Shown in pieces: positions 43,955 to 54,185 of a DNA stretch of 64,000 nt. The first letter of the stretch is position 1; each line of letters starts with the position of its first letter. Source of the stretch: Blattamonas nauphoetae (taxonomy: Eukaryota > Preaxostyla > Oxymonadida); the NCBI GenBank assembly GCA_033064195.1, contig JARBJD010000043.1:62001-126000 (forward strand). The letters run 5' to 3'. A program made the translations under genes and the position numbers. Under the pieces are notes generated by a model. It saw only the letters and a program-made list of their open reading frames with translations, ran no database searches and was not told where the DNA came from.

Positions 43955-45037
43955 ATGGAAAATGAAACAGTTTCTTTAAAAGCTTCGAACGATACCTTAT
44001 CGACTGAATCTCAGAAATCTCCTTCGACTATCAGGTTTAACGAAGAACCTTTCCTGTCTTTCGATACGAAGTCACAATTGTCGTTTGAGGACAAATCCAG
44101 AATTTACAATTCGCTTGTTGCCCTTGTGAAAGCTGACTACCCATTTGACACAGCCCTTCAAGACCGAGCCGCACAATTTCTGAAGTGCCTCGAGCCGAAA
44201 TGGAGGGATAAGCCAAAGCTTGCTGACAAACTTGTGACTGACCTCGTTCCCTCTTCAGACGGATCGCATTCTGGCTTTGTGGACAGCATTACTACTCTCT
44301 TGTCATCTCCTCACTCGACTGTGGCTGCTTCAGCATTATCCTTCTTCCAGAAAACCACATTTGCTTCATTGCCTGCAATTCGAAAAGGTCTCGTGGAGTC
44401 AGATCTGATCAACAAACTTTTAGCCACTGTTCGACCTCACACACTGCCACTTTCAGGAAATGACGAGATCTTCAACATTTTGACAAAAATCATCGGTAAT
44501 AGCATCTATCTCGCATCTCCACGATCTCTCAGTGATCTTAGCATCACTGATACAGTCGACAAATACAATCATCGTGAAATGATCTTCCAGAAGGTTGTGA
44601 TCGCATCGTCTCCATTTGTGACATTTCTGATCTCAAATCGATACTCTCTCAATGAAGACTTATTATTCTCCTTCATGTCTCTATTGACCATACACATTCA
44701 AATAGGCCCATTTCATCGTCCAACACTGGAATTTGTTCTCGCATCTCCAATTTTGATGGCATTCACAAGTTGTCTCTCGTTCTTCGAAGATGATCATGTT
44801 CTCTGGGTTACCCTCAACAACATCCACTCTTCACTCAGAGAATGGACTGAAGAAGGCCCAGAAGTGGCCCAATCTGCGAAACGGATCTTGCAAGCTCTTC
44901 GTTCGGAAGGCTCCGAAGACACACTCGAACAGAAGATGATGAACGACAAAGGCGGAGATGATGGTCGCAGTGTTGATTGGTCTTGTCGCTTCATCTCGCA
45001 GAAACTGGGATCGAATGTAGAATTCCCTGAAGAATAA
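43955..45037 (+). CDS. Array family copy 6, 360 residues
   Basis: Start MENETVSLKASNDTLSTE. Blocks: EPFLSFDTKSQLSFEDKS, SLVALVKADYPFDT, VTDLVPSSDGSHSGF, RPHTLPLSGNDEIF, YNHREMIFQKVVIASSPF, FHRPTLEFVLASPILMAF, EGPEVAQSAKRILQAL, RSEGSEDTLEQ, ending GSNVEFPEE then TAA. Intact. The variable stretch near residues 325-345 (NDKGGDDGRSVDWSC) is a hot spot of difference among copies. Confidence 0.8.
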   Translation: MENETVSLKASNDTLSTESQKSPSTIRFNEEPFLSFDTKSQLSFEDKSRIYNSLVALVKADYPFDTALQDRAAQFLKCLEPKWRDKPKLADKLVTDLVPSSDGSHSGFVDSITTLLSSPHSTVAASALSFFQKTTFASLPAIRKGLVESDLINKLLATVRPHTLPLSGNDEIFNILTKIIGNSIYLASPRSLSDLSITDTVDKYNHREMIFQKVVIASSPFVTFLISNRYSLNEDLLFSFMSLLTIHIQIGPFHRPTLEFVLASPILMAFTSCLSFFEDDHVLWVTLNNIHSSLREWTEEGPEVAQSAKRILQALRSEGSEDTLEQKMMNDKGGDDGRSVDWSCRFISQKLGSNVEFPEE

Positions 45038-45810
45038 GATCTCAAATGACGCGTCGAATCCACCTCTCTCGAATGACTCCAACTCATTTCTGCGGACTCT
45101 CCTCGGATGTTGGGAATGCACTGATTGCTGGTGCCGACGACCAGATTCTGGGATCGCCTCCAATCGTCCAGAAATGGTTTGCTCTTTTGGGTTGGTCGTT
45201 CTCAACGCGACTGTCTTTGACTGTCACATCATCAACCGTCCTCTCTCCAAACAATTCCTGGTGTCCCAGAACGATGCATTGTGACTCGATTATCTTTCCC
45301 ATTCTCGACTTTTGGACCTTTTCAGAAATCACGTCTCGATTATCTCGTCGAAATGGGGTGTGCCCCACATTCCCGCCATTCCACAGCCATCCACGATCTG
45401 TTTGAGGTGTGTTCTCTTTTTTGTGCTTCTTGTGTTTGTGCCATCAGCACTTTCTGTGAATCGTTCTTCTTTCACTCCTCATCCTTTCTTGTCTCGTCTC
45501 TTCATCCTCCTTTTCTCTCAATCTCCAATCCCAGCAAGCAACGTGCATTGGATCTTGTCGACATATCCCACATTCGTTCTTGTTGACGTTTCGTCGTCTG
45601 TCACTTCCAACACAACCAGCCGAGTTTGGAGCTGCACTGTTGTCGTTTTCTGATGTTGAGCCGTTCTTCGATGGAACACGGTTGGATTGGCCTGCCCTTA
45701 TCCTGTCCTGCTGACTCAATTTCTTGCCTTTCTGAACACGAACTCCATTTCACTCAACTGGACGGTATCGATCTTGAACAAAGCCCGACTTGCATCCCAA
45801 TTGTGTGAAC
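45038..45810 (+). pseudogene. Tail of unit 6: relic exon, 128-nt intron, alpha cassette
   Basis: The relic exon frame reads HFCGLSSDVGNALIAGADD and crosses the usual stop as CPRTMHCDSIIFPILDF (AGA in place of TGA). Intron-like 45407-45534 (GTGTGT...ATCCCAG). The alpha exon 45535-45714 reads SLPTQPAEFGAALLSFSD and FFDGTRLDWPALILSC then TGA, 59 codons in register with HSTAIHDLFE before the intron. Confidence 0.55.
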
Positions 45811-46169
45811 ATGCCATTTCCAAGCACATATGCGGATCTGAGATCTTCGAGTTGAGTATGAATCAGCGCCGCTTTTCATCTGTCATTCAGAATCAGAAAT
45901 ATCACTCGTCCACTTTAAGAAAGGATCTGGCTTCACCTGCTTTGTTGTTTGCTGTCGGAAGGAGGACAAACTGGATGTATGGACGTCGACTCTGAATCAT
46001 TCGAAGAAAGTCCAACTTACCAGACAGAAATATAATCGTTGTCGTTGATACTTGATTTCATTCTTCTCTTCACCTTCATTACATTCCTCTAATCAATTCA
46101 AATATTTCACACGTGATAAGTTGTTGATTCAAATGTGAGGAAACTTGGGATGATCCGCTTTCGTTTTGG

Positions 46170-47246
46170 ATGGAAGAAGAATCGGCCACTTTGAACAACA
46201 CCAATGATCCCTGTCTGAATCAGTTCCCCGATTCACTTTCGAGTGTCCACACATTGCAAGAACCATTCCTCAATTTCGATCCCAATTCGGAGTTGTCATT
46301 TGATGAGAAATCAGCCATCTACTGTTCGCTGGTTGCCCTCGTGAGAGCTGAACACCCGTTCGACGATGTTCTTCTGGACAGAGCTGCCCGGTTTTTGAAG
46401 AACATTAGCCCGAAATCTGACGAACCACACCTTGCAGCGAAACTCTTCACAGACCTCGTTCCCTCTTCAGATGGATTGCCTTCTGGCTTTATCAACAGCG
46501 TCGTCTTTTTGCTGTCATCTACCCACTCGACTGTGGCTACTTCTGCGTTGTCATTCCTCGACACAATATCTTTGGCATCATCGCCTGCAATTCAATTTCG
46601 TCTTGTGGAGTCAGATCTCGTCACCAAACTGTTAACGTCTGTTCAACCTCACACACTGCCAATTTCAGGAAATGAAGAGATATTCGGCGAACTACTCAGA
46701 ATCATCGACAGATTCGTCGATCTCGCATCAGCATACTCTCTCAGTGAACGCGGCATCACAGATGCTGTCGAAAAATACAACCATCATGAAATGATCTTCC
46801 AGAAGGTCGTTCTTCCATCGTCTCAATTTGTGACATTTCTGATCACAAATAGGTACAACCTCAATGAAGACTTATTTCGCTCTTTTATAGATCCAGTGAG
46901 CACTCTCCTGCAATTAGGTCCGTTTCATCGTCCAACATTGGAGTTTGTTGTCGCATCTCCGATTGTGATGGCATTCTCAAGTTGTCTCTCATTCGTCGAA
47001 GGGGACTTTGATCTCTGGGTATTATTCGGCAACCTCAACTATTCGCTGAAAGAATGGAAGAAAGAAGGCTCAGAAGTGACCCAATCAGGAAAACGGATGA
47101 TTCAAGTTCTCTATTCGGAAGGATTCGAAGACACCCTCGAACAGACACTGCTGCACAAAAAGAGCGGATATAATAGTTTCCGTCTTGTTGACGAGTGTCA
47201 ATCAATCTGGCACTTGTTGGGATCAAATGTGAAAAGGCTGCAGTGA
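46170..47246 (+). CDS. Array family copy 7, 358 residues
   Basis: Start MEEESATLNNTND, with WDDPLSFW immediately upstream in frame, shared with copy 10. Blocks: EPFLNFDPNSELSFDEKS, SLVALVRAEHPFDD, FTDLVPSSDGLPSGF, QPHTLPISGNEEIF, YNHHEMIFQKVVLPSSQF, FHRPTLEFVVASPIVMAF, EGSEVTQSGKRMIQVL, YSEGFEDTLEQ, ending GSNVKRLQ then TGA. Intact. N-terminal and leader similarity to copy 10, against the MENET-type start of copies 3, 5, 6 and 8, indicates at least two subfamilies in the array. Confidence 0.8.
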   Translation: MEEESATLNNTNDPCLNQFPDSLSSVHTLQEPFLNFDPNSELSFDEKSAIYCSLVALVRAEHPFDDVLLDRAARFLKNISPKSDEPHLAAKLFTDLVPSSDGLPSGFINSVVFLLSSTHSTVATSALSFLDTISLASSPAIQFRLVESDLVTKLLTSVQPHTLPISGNEEIFGELLRIIDRFVDLASAYSLSERGITDAVEKYNHHEMIFQKVVLPSSQFVTFLITNRYNLNEDLFRSFIDPVSTLLQLGPFHRPTLEFVVASPIVMAFSSCLSFVEGDFDLWVLFGNLNYSLKEWKKEGSEVTQSGKRMIQVLYSEGFEDTLEQTLLHKKSGYNSFRLVDECQSIWHLLGSNVKRLQ

Positions 47247-48170
47247 TTGCATCTCAAAAGACACATCGAAGCTGTCTCTCTCGAATGACTCCAACTCGTT
47301 TCTGCGGACTCTCCTCGGATGTTGGGAATGCGCTGATTGCTGGTGCAGACGAACAGATTCGGGGATTGCCTCCAATCGTCCAGAAATGGTTTGCTCTTTT
47401 GGGTTCGTCGTTCTCAACGTGGCTGTCTTTGACTGTCACATCGTCAACTTTCCTCTCTCCAAACAATTCCTTGCGTCCCTGAACGATGCATTGTGACCAT
47501 GTTATCTTTCCCAATCTCGACTTCTGGACATCTCCGAAACACTTCTCGATTATCTCGCCGGAATGGAATGTGCCCCGCATTTCCGCCATTCTACAACCAT
47601 CCACGCGTTGTTTCAGGTGTGTTCTCTTTTTTTGAGCTTTTAATATTTGTGCCATCAGCACTTTCTGTGAATCGTTCTTCTTTCATCACTCTTTTCTTGT
47701 CTCATCTCTTCATCCTCTTTTTCTCTCCTTCTCCCATCCCAGCAAGCAGCGTGCATTGGGCCTTGTTGACATATCCTCACATTCGTTCACGTGGACGATT
47801 CGTCGTTCATCACTTCCAACACAACCAGACGAGTTTGGAGTTGCACTGTTGTCATTTTCTGATGTTGAGCCGTTCTTCGATGGAACACGGTTGGATTGGC
47901 CTGCCCTCATTCTGTCCTGCTGACTCAATTTCTTGGATTTCTGAACACGAACTCTTTTTCACTGAACTGGTCAGTATCGATCTTGAACACAGCCCAACTC
48001 GCATCCCATTGTGTGAACATGCCATTTTCGGAATAATGATGCGATTGTCATCTCTTCACCATGAACGTGAATCGTCGCCTCTTTTTGTTCGTCCATCACA
48101 CTCGCAACTCTCCACCATCCACAATTCGAAGGTGGTGGCTTCGGCTGCGTTGGTGGTTGCTTTTTGAAAT
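47247..48170 (+). pseudogene. Tail of unit 7: relic exon, 126-nt intron, alpha cassette
   Basis: The relic exon frame reads FCGLSSDVGNALIAGAD, GLPPIVQKWFALLGSSF, then TGA at RP-stop-TMHC. Intron-like 47617-47742 (GTGTGT...ATCCCAG). The alpha exon has one extra base early on (TCCTCAC against TCCCAC in unit 6), so it is out of register. Another frame stays open unusually long here, through EHELFFTELVSIDLEHSP to 48167. Confidence 0.5.
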
Positions 48171-48375
48171 TGATTATTGTTCGGATGCGGACGTTGAATG
48201 AGAAAAGCCCTTCGAAAGTGAAACAAGCTAAAAAGGAACAGATTCGTTGGCAATGATGATTCATGTCATTCTTCTCTTAATCTTCATTTTCTTTCTTTGG
48301 GGAATTCGTTTGTGGTTCAAGTGTTCGTCGGTTTTCCGTTCTGACGACCAATGGGATGATCCTCCTCTCTCTTCA

Positions 48376-49458
48376 ATGGAAAATGAAACACTTTCTTTAA
48401 CAGCTTCCAACGATACTTTATCGAATGACTCTCAGAAATCACCTTCAATTATCGTGGTTAACAAAGAGCCTTTCCTGCATTTCGATCGAAACCCAAAATG
48501 GTCGTTTTGTGACCGATCGACCATTTACTGTTCCCTGGTTGCCCTGGTGAAAGCTGAATGTCCTTTTGACAAAACCCTCCAAGGCAGAGCTGTCCAATTT
48601 CTGAAGTCCATAAGCCCTGAATGGGATAGACCAGATTACGCAGCCGAACTCGTGACAGACATGATTCCCTCTTCAGACGGATCACCTTCTGGCTTTATTG
48701 AGAGCATCGTCATTTTGCTATCATCTCTCCACTCGACTATTGTTGCAGCAGCGTCGTCGTTTCTGTTCGAAGTAACATTGCGGTCACCATCTTCGATTCA
48801 ATATTGTCTCGTGGAGTCCGATCTCATCAGCAATATGTTAACGAATGTTCCACGTCACACACTGCCAATTGCTGGAAATGAAGAGATATTCCACAATCTG
48901 AGCATCCTCATCATCCATTCAACCCTCTTCGCACATCCAGATTCCGTCAGAAACCTTGGCATCATGGGTGGAGTCGACACATTCGATCATCGTGAAACGA
49001 TCTTTCGGAAGGTCGTTCTCCCATCGTCACAATTTTTGGAATTTCTGATTTCAAATCGACACATCCTCAATCGAAGATTGCTGGACTCATTCACGAGAAT
49101 ATTGGAAGCACACCTTTCCATCAGCCCATTTCATCGTCGAACATTGGAATATGTTCTCGCATCTCCAATTGTGATGGCATTTTCGAGTTGTCTCTCGTTC
49201 TTCGAAGATGATCAGGCTCTCCACCTGACTCTCAGCAACATCAACCAATCTTCGCTGTATGAATGGAAGAAACACGGCCCAGAAGTGGTCCAATCAGGAA
49301 AACGGATGATGCAAGCTCTGTTTTCGGAAAGCTTCGAAGACACACTCGAACCGATGATGATGAACGACAAGAGCGGAGATATTGGATTCAAAATTGTTGA
49401 AGAGTGTCACCTTCTCTCACAGGAACTGGGATCGAATGTGGACTTTGCCGAATGGTAG
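48376..49458 (+). CDS. Array family copy 8, 360 residues
   Basis: Start MENETLSLTASNDTLSND. The frame is open for 43 codons upstream and that extension begins with a hydrophobic run (MIHVILLLIFIFFLWGI) followed by QWDDPPLSS. This extension would create a membrane or signal segment, but similar leader DNA is not open in sister copies, so the inner Met is preferred. Blocks: EPFLHFDRNPKWSFCDRS, SLVALVKAECPFD, VTDMIPSSDGSPSGF, PRHTLPIAGNEEIF, FDHRETIFRKVVLPSSQF, FHRRTLEYVLASPIVMAF, HGPEVVQSGKRMMQAL, FSESFEDTLEP, ending GSNVDFAEW then TAG. Intact. Confidence 0.78.
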   Translation: MENETLSLTASNDTLSNDSQKSPSIIVVNKEPFLHFDRNPKWSFCDRSTIYCSLVALVKAECPFDKTLQGRAVQFLKSISPEWDRPDYAAELVTDMIPSSDGSPSGFIESIVILLSSLHSTIVAAASSFLFEVTLRSPSSIQYCLVESDLISNMLTNVPRHTLPIAGNEEIFHNLSILIIHSTLFAHPDSVRNLGIMGGVDTFDHRETIFRKVVLPSSQFLEFLISNRHILNRRLLDSFTRILEAHLSISPFHRRTLEYVLASPIVMAFSSCLSFFEDDQALHLTLSNINQSSLYEWKKHGPEVVQSGKRMMQALFSESFEDTLEPMMMNDKSGDIGFKIVEECHLLSQELGSNVDFAEW

Positions 49459-50340
49459 CATCTCAATTCGCCCTTCGAAACTGCTTCTCTCGAGTGACTC
49501 CACTTCATTTCTGCGGACTCTCCTCGGATGTTGGGAATGCGCTGATTGTTGGTGCGGATGAACACGTTCTGGGATTGTTTCCAATCGTCCAGAAATGGTT
49601 TGCTCTTTTGGGTTCGTCGTTCTCGACGCGGCTGTTTTTGACTGTCACATCGTCAACCGTCCTCTCTCCAAACAATTCCTGGTGTCCCTGAACGACACAT
49701 TGTGACCAGATTATCTTTCCCAATCTCGACTTTAGGACATCTCGGAAACTCATCTCGTTTATCTCATCAAACTGGGATGAACTCCACATTCCCACCATTC
49801 CACAGCCATCCACATTCTGTTTGAGGTGTGTTCTGCTATTTCGGTCGTTTTCTTTTCTTTCAATCGACATTTTCTGTGTTTTGGTCTCTCTTTTTCTTCC
49901 TCTCCTTTCGTGTCATCTCTCCATCATCATTTTCACTCATTCTCTCCCCAACCGCTCAAAACAGGATTTGGGTCGTCGTTCAGCGAGCTGGTTCATTCGT
50001 GACGAAGAATCCTCGTTCATCGCCACTCCACAAATCCACGACTTTGCCATTCTCGTTCCGTCATTTGTTGGTACTTAGCCTTCCAACAGTGGATCAATGT
50101 TGATTTATTTTACCCGTTCCCTGTTTTGGTGACGCATTGTCTGGCCTCTCACATCTCGAATTCTCATCCACTGAACTGGACGGTATCGACATTACACGAA
50201 TCACAACTCCCATCTCATTGTTTCAGCATGCCATTTCCGAACACACGTGCTGTTCTGATGTCATCGAAATGGTTGCGAATCGTTGTTTCTCTTGTTCTGT
50301 CATTCAGACTCCGAAGTATCTCTCGTCCACATTTTGAAGG
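49459..50340 (+). pseudogene. Tail of unit 8: relic exon, intron trace, beta cassette
   Basis: The relic exon frame reads FCGLSSDVGNALIVGAD, FPIVQKWFALLGSSF, then TGA. A GTGTGT donor lies at 49826. The usual acceptor region is altered (CCGCTCAAAACAG), so splicing would change register. The beta exon reads AGSFVTKNPRSSPLHKS and ends TVDQC. Downstream SLFQHAISEHTCCSDVIE is open. Confidence 0.45.
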
Positions 50341-50585
50341 ATCTGGCTTCACCTGCTTTGTTGTTTGCTGTCGGAAGGAGAACAAGCTGGCTATGTGGAC
50401 GTCGACTCAGATTCAATCGACGAAAGAACAACTTGCCAGAAAGGAACTTATTAGTTGTCATTGATGATTGGATCGTTTAGTCTCTTCGTATGGATAACAT
50501 TTCGTGTAATGATTCGTGTATTATGCAAGTAGTTTCATTTTCATTGAAAAGTGAAGAACAATGGGATGTTCCAGGTCCAGTTTCA

Positions 50586-51674
50586 ATGGAAAGAGAATCA
50601 GAACATTTGAACAAGACAAATCATGCCTCTTTGAATCATTCACGGGAATCTCGTTCAACAGTGGACACATTGCGCGAGCCTTTCCTGACTTTCGATGCAA
50701 AGTCATGCTTGTCTTTCAAGGATAAATCAGCAATTTATTGTTCGCTTGTTGCCCTGGTGAAAGCGGAGTATCCTTTTGACAAGACCTTTCAAGACAAAGC
50801 TACGACATTTTTGAAGAACGTCAACACGAAGTGGGACCAAGATCTTGCATCAAAATTCGTCACTTACCTCGTTCCCTCTTCAACTGGATCGCCTTCTAGC
50901 TTTGTTTCGAGTATTCTGACTCTGTTGTCATCTTCCCACTCGACGGTGGTCACAGCAACATTGTCGTTCCTTCGAAACACATTCGTGTATTCGTCACCCC
51001 AAATTCAAGATCGTCTTGTGGAGTCAGATCTCGTCGCCAAACTGTTAACGACTGTTCAACCTCACACACTGCCAATTCCAGTAAATGAAGATATATTCGG
51101 CGAACTACTCAGACACATCAACAGATTCGTCGATCACGCATCTCCATTCTATCTCAACCTGCTCGGCATCACTGATACAGTCGACGTATTCGACCATCGT
51201 GAACTGATCTTTCAGAAGGTCGTGGTTCCATCGTCACGATTTGTGACATTTCTGATCACAAATCGATACAACCTCAATGGAGACGTTTTCAACGACTTCA
51301 TGGATTTTGTGAGCACACTCATTCGAATCGGCCCATTTCATCGTCCAACAATGGATTTTGTGCTCACATCTCCGATTGCGATGGGATTCTCAAATTGTTT
51401 CTCGTTCATCGAAGATGGTCATGCTCTCTTGATGACTCTCCAACACATCGACTATTCGCTCAGAGAATGGAATGGAGAAGGTCCAGAAGTGCGACAATCA
51501 GCAAAACGGATGATACAAGCTCTTTTTTAGGAAGGCTTCGAAGAAACACTCGAACAGATGCTGATGAACAACAGGGACAAATGGAATCCCATCTCTGTTG
51601 ACGACTGTTGTCATTCAATCTCACTGAGACTGGGAGCGAATGCGAAAAGGCCGCGATGGTTGGATCACAGATGA
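50586..51674 (+). pseudogene. Array family copy 9, single in-frame TAG
   Basis: Start MERESEHLNKTNHASLNH, preceded in frame by EEQWDVPGPVS. All family blocks follow: EPFLTFDAKSCLSFKDKS, SLVALVKAEYPFDK, VTYLVPSSTGSPSSF, QPHTLPIPVNEDIF, FDHRELIFQKVVVPSSRF, FHRPTMDFVLTSPIAMGF, EGPEVRQSAKRMIQAL. At codon 315 the usual FSEGF reads F-TAG-EGF (stop at 51528-51530), and the same frame then continues EETLEQMLMNNRD to a TGA at 51672, the expected length of 362 codons. One nonsense codon is the only lesion, so this copy is either freshly dead or makes a protein about 48 residues short. Confidence 0.75.
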
Positions 51675-52960
51675 CGTGTCGAAACTACCTCTCTCGAATG
51701 CCTCCAAACTCTTTTCTGCGGACTCTCCTCGGATGTTGGGAATGCGTTGATTGCTGGTGCAGACGAACAGATTCTGGGATCGCCTCCAATCGTCCAGAAA
51801 TGGTTTGCTCTTTTGAGTTCGTCGTTCTCAGCGCGACTGTCTTTGACTGTCGCATCGTCAACCGTCCTCTCTCCAAACAATTCCTTGCGTCCCTGAACGA
51901 TGCATTGTGACCAGATTATCTTTCCCAATCTCGACTTTTGAACGATCTCTGAAACTCTTCTCGTTTATCTCGTCGAAATGGGATCCACCCCGCATTCCTG
52001 CCATTCCACAGTCACCCACATTCATTGCATGATCATCCAGTCCGTTGACTATTCACTCAGTCTTAAATCTCGTTCCTGAAACCGAGCCTCAAGCAGCCAT
52101 CCGAAATCGAAGAATCCAAACAACTTCAGACGACTCTGTTGGTCAACACTATGTTTTCTCTGCATGTCACATCGTCAGACATGGAACAACTTGTGGCGCG
52201 ACAGATTTTCGGCCATTCGAGAGGGTGTTCTGTTCTCGAAGCGAACAAGATGGTCAACCGATCCCTCAAATGGCTCTCTGATGTCGATTCTGGACGATAC
52301 CCAAGTTGGATAGTCAATGACTTGAAAGGAAGGAATGGCAAAACCCACGAGGCGCTGTTCAGATGTCGCTTTTGGAAGGTTGAATGATCCCCCCCGATTT
52401 CTGGCGCTTTTGAACAGTGTTTACCATTCCCACTCCATTTATATCATCTCATCGTCATTTTCTCTCATTCTCTCCACAGCAGCTAAAACAAGCATTGTTT
52501 TGGTCCTTGTAACACGAACTGGTTCATTCGTGACGAAGAATCGTCGATCATCGGCTCCTCACAAATCCACGAGTTTGTCATCCACGTTCCATCATTCGTT
52601 GATGCTTAGCCTTCGTGTGGTGGACAATTGTTCATTTATTTTGCCCTTCCCTTGTTTTGGTGACGAGTTGTCTATCGTTTATGAACACGAACTCATTTTC
52701 ACTGAACTGAATGATATCGACCTTGACTGACATCCACACCCTCTCATTGGTTCAGCATGCAATTTCCGAACACACATGCGGTTCTGATGTCATTGGAATG
52801 GGCGCGAATCATCGCCGCTTTTCGTCCGTCATTCAGACTCACAAGTGTCTATCATCCACATTTTGAAGGATCTGGCTTTACCTGCTTTGTTGTTTGCTGT
52901 CGGAAGGAGGACAAGCTGGATGTGTGGACGTCGACTCAGATATTCAAGACGAAAGTGTAA
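51675..52960 (+). pseudogene. Tail of unit 9: relic exon, gamma cassette, then beta cassette
   Basis: In register with copy 9 the relic frame reads TTSLECLQTLFCGLSSDV, SPPIVQKWFALLSSSF, TGA, DQIIFPNLDF, TGA where sisters have TGG, then SETLLVYLVEMG. A gamma cassette (about 52030-52390; WLSDVDSGRYPSWIVND and KTHEALFRCRFW) replaces the intron start. A beta exon follows in which the stop seen in sisters is absent (VVDNCSFILPFPCFGDEL against VDNS-stop). This combination makes the unit about 320 bp longer. Confidence 0.5.
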
Positions 52961-53114
52961 CAAGCCAGACAAGAACATTCTCTTAATCAAAATTGATTCA
53001 TCTTCTTCTTCTCTTCACCTTCATTTGATTCCTTCGAGTATTTCGTGGTTTATGCAAATGGTTGGTTGAGAGTCTGATTGATGCGCACAATGGGATGATC
53101 CGCTTTCGTTTTGG

Positions 53115-54185
53115 ATGGAAGAAGAATCAGAACCTTTGAACAAAACCAATGATTCCTGTCTGAATCGCTTACCCGATCCGCATTCGAGTATTGACATATT
53201 GCAAGAACCATTCATCTATTTCGATCAGAACACAGAATTGTCTTTTGAGGACAAATCAGTGATTTACACTTCCCTTGTTGCTCTCGTGAAAGCTGAATAT
53301 CCGTTTGACAATACCCTTCAAGACAGAGCTGCCCAATTTTTGGAGAGTCTCGAACCAAAACGGCACGACAAAGATGAAGCGGCGAAACTCGTGACTGACC
53401 TCGTCCCCTCTTCATCTGGATCTCCTTCTGGCTTTGTTGAGAGTGTTGTCACTCTCCTGACATCTACCCACTCGACTCTGGTTGCTGCTGTGTTGTCATT
53501 CCTCCAACAAACAATCGAGTCTTCTTCAAGGGACATTCGGTGTCACCTCATGGAGTCAGATATCGTCAGCAAAGTATTATCAACTATTCAACCTCTCACA
53601 CTGCCAATTTCAGGAAATGAAGAGATATTTCACCATCTCATCAACATCACATTACATGGCCTCCAACTCGCTTCTCCAGGATCTCTCCGGGTGCTTGACA
53701 TCACTTCCCCTGTCGAAAAATATAACCATCGTGAAATGATCTTTCAGAAGGTCGTGATTTCATCGTCTCAATTTGTGACATTTCTAAACTCAAATCGACA
53801 CATCCTCAATGAAGACTTGTCACACTCCTTCATGTATCTGTTGGAAGATCTCATTCGAATCGGCCCATTTCATCGTCCAACCTTGGAATTTGTTCTCGCA
53901 TCTCCGATTGTGATGACATTCTCAAGTTGTCTCTCGTTCGTCGAAGATGATATGAGTCTCTTAAAATTTCTCGGTGACTTCAACCGTTTGCTTCACGAAT
54001 GGAAGAAAGAAGGTCCAGAAGTGGCCCAATCTGCGAAACGGATGATTCAAGCTCTGATTTCGGAAGGCTTCGAAAACACACTCGAACAGAAGATGAAATA
54101 CAAAAAAATACGTTTTGGGAGCGGCGTTGTCGAAGATTCTCACGTCATCTCGAAATTGCTGGGATCGAATGTGAAGCAGCTTTGA
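53115..54185 (+). CDS. Array family copy 10, 356 residues
   Basis: Start MEEESEPLNKTNDSCLNR, with WDDPLSFW just upstream in frame as in copy 7. Blocks: EPFIYFDQNTELSFEDKS, SLVALVKAEYPFDN, VTDLVPSSSGSPSGF, QPLTLPISGNEEIF, YNHREMIFQKVVISSSQF, FHRPTLEFVLASPIVMTF, EGPEVAQSAKRMIQAL, ISEGFENTLEQ, ending LLGSNVKQL then TGA. Intact, last whole copy in the array. Confidence 0.8.
   Translation: MEEESEPLNKTNDSCLNRLPDPHSSIDILQEPFIYFDQNTELSFEDKSVIYTSLVALVKAEYPFDNTLQDRAAQFLESLEPKRHDKDEAAKLVTDLVPSSSGSPSGFVESVVTLLTSTHSTLVAAVLSFLQQTIESSSRDIRCHLMESDIVSKVLSTIQPLTLPISGNEEIFHHLINITLHGLQLASPGSLRVLDITSPVEKYNHREMIFQKVVISSSQFVTFLNSNRHILNEDLSHSFMYLLEDLIRIGPFHRPTLEFVLASPIVMTFSSCLSFVEDDMSLLKFLGDFNRLLHEWKKEGPEVAQSAKRMIQALISEGFENTLEQKMKYKKIRFGSGVVEDSHVISKLLGSNVKQL

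Noticed and set aside
48247-48375. N-terminal membrane or signal extension of copy 8
   Set aside because: The matching leader in most sister copies is not open in that frame, so the hydrophobic run is likely pyrimidine-rich leader DNA read as protein.
37349-54185. Alternative genetic code with TAA/TAG as glutamine, as reported in the oxymonad Streblomastix
   Set aside because: Some array copies would gain tidy extensions, but the 3249- and 746-codon frames and eight whole array genes contain no internal TAA or TAG, which is implausible if these were ordinary sense codons.
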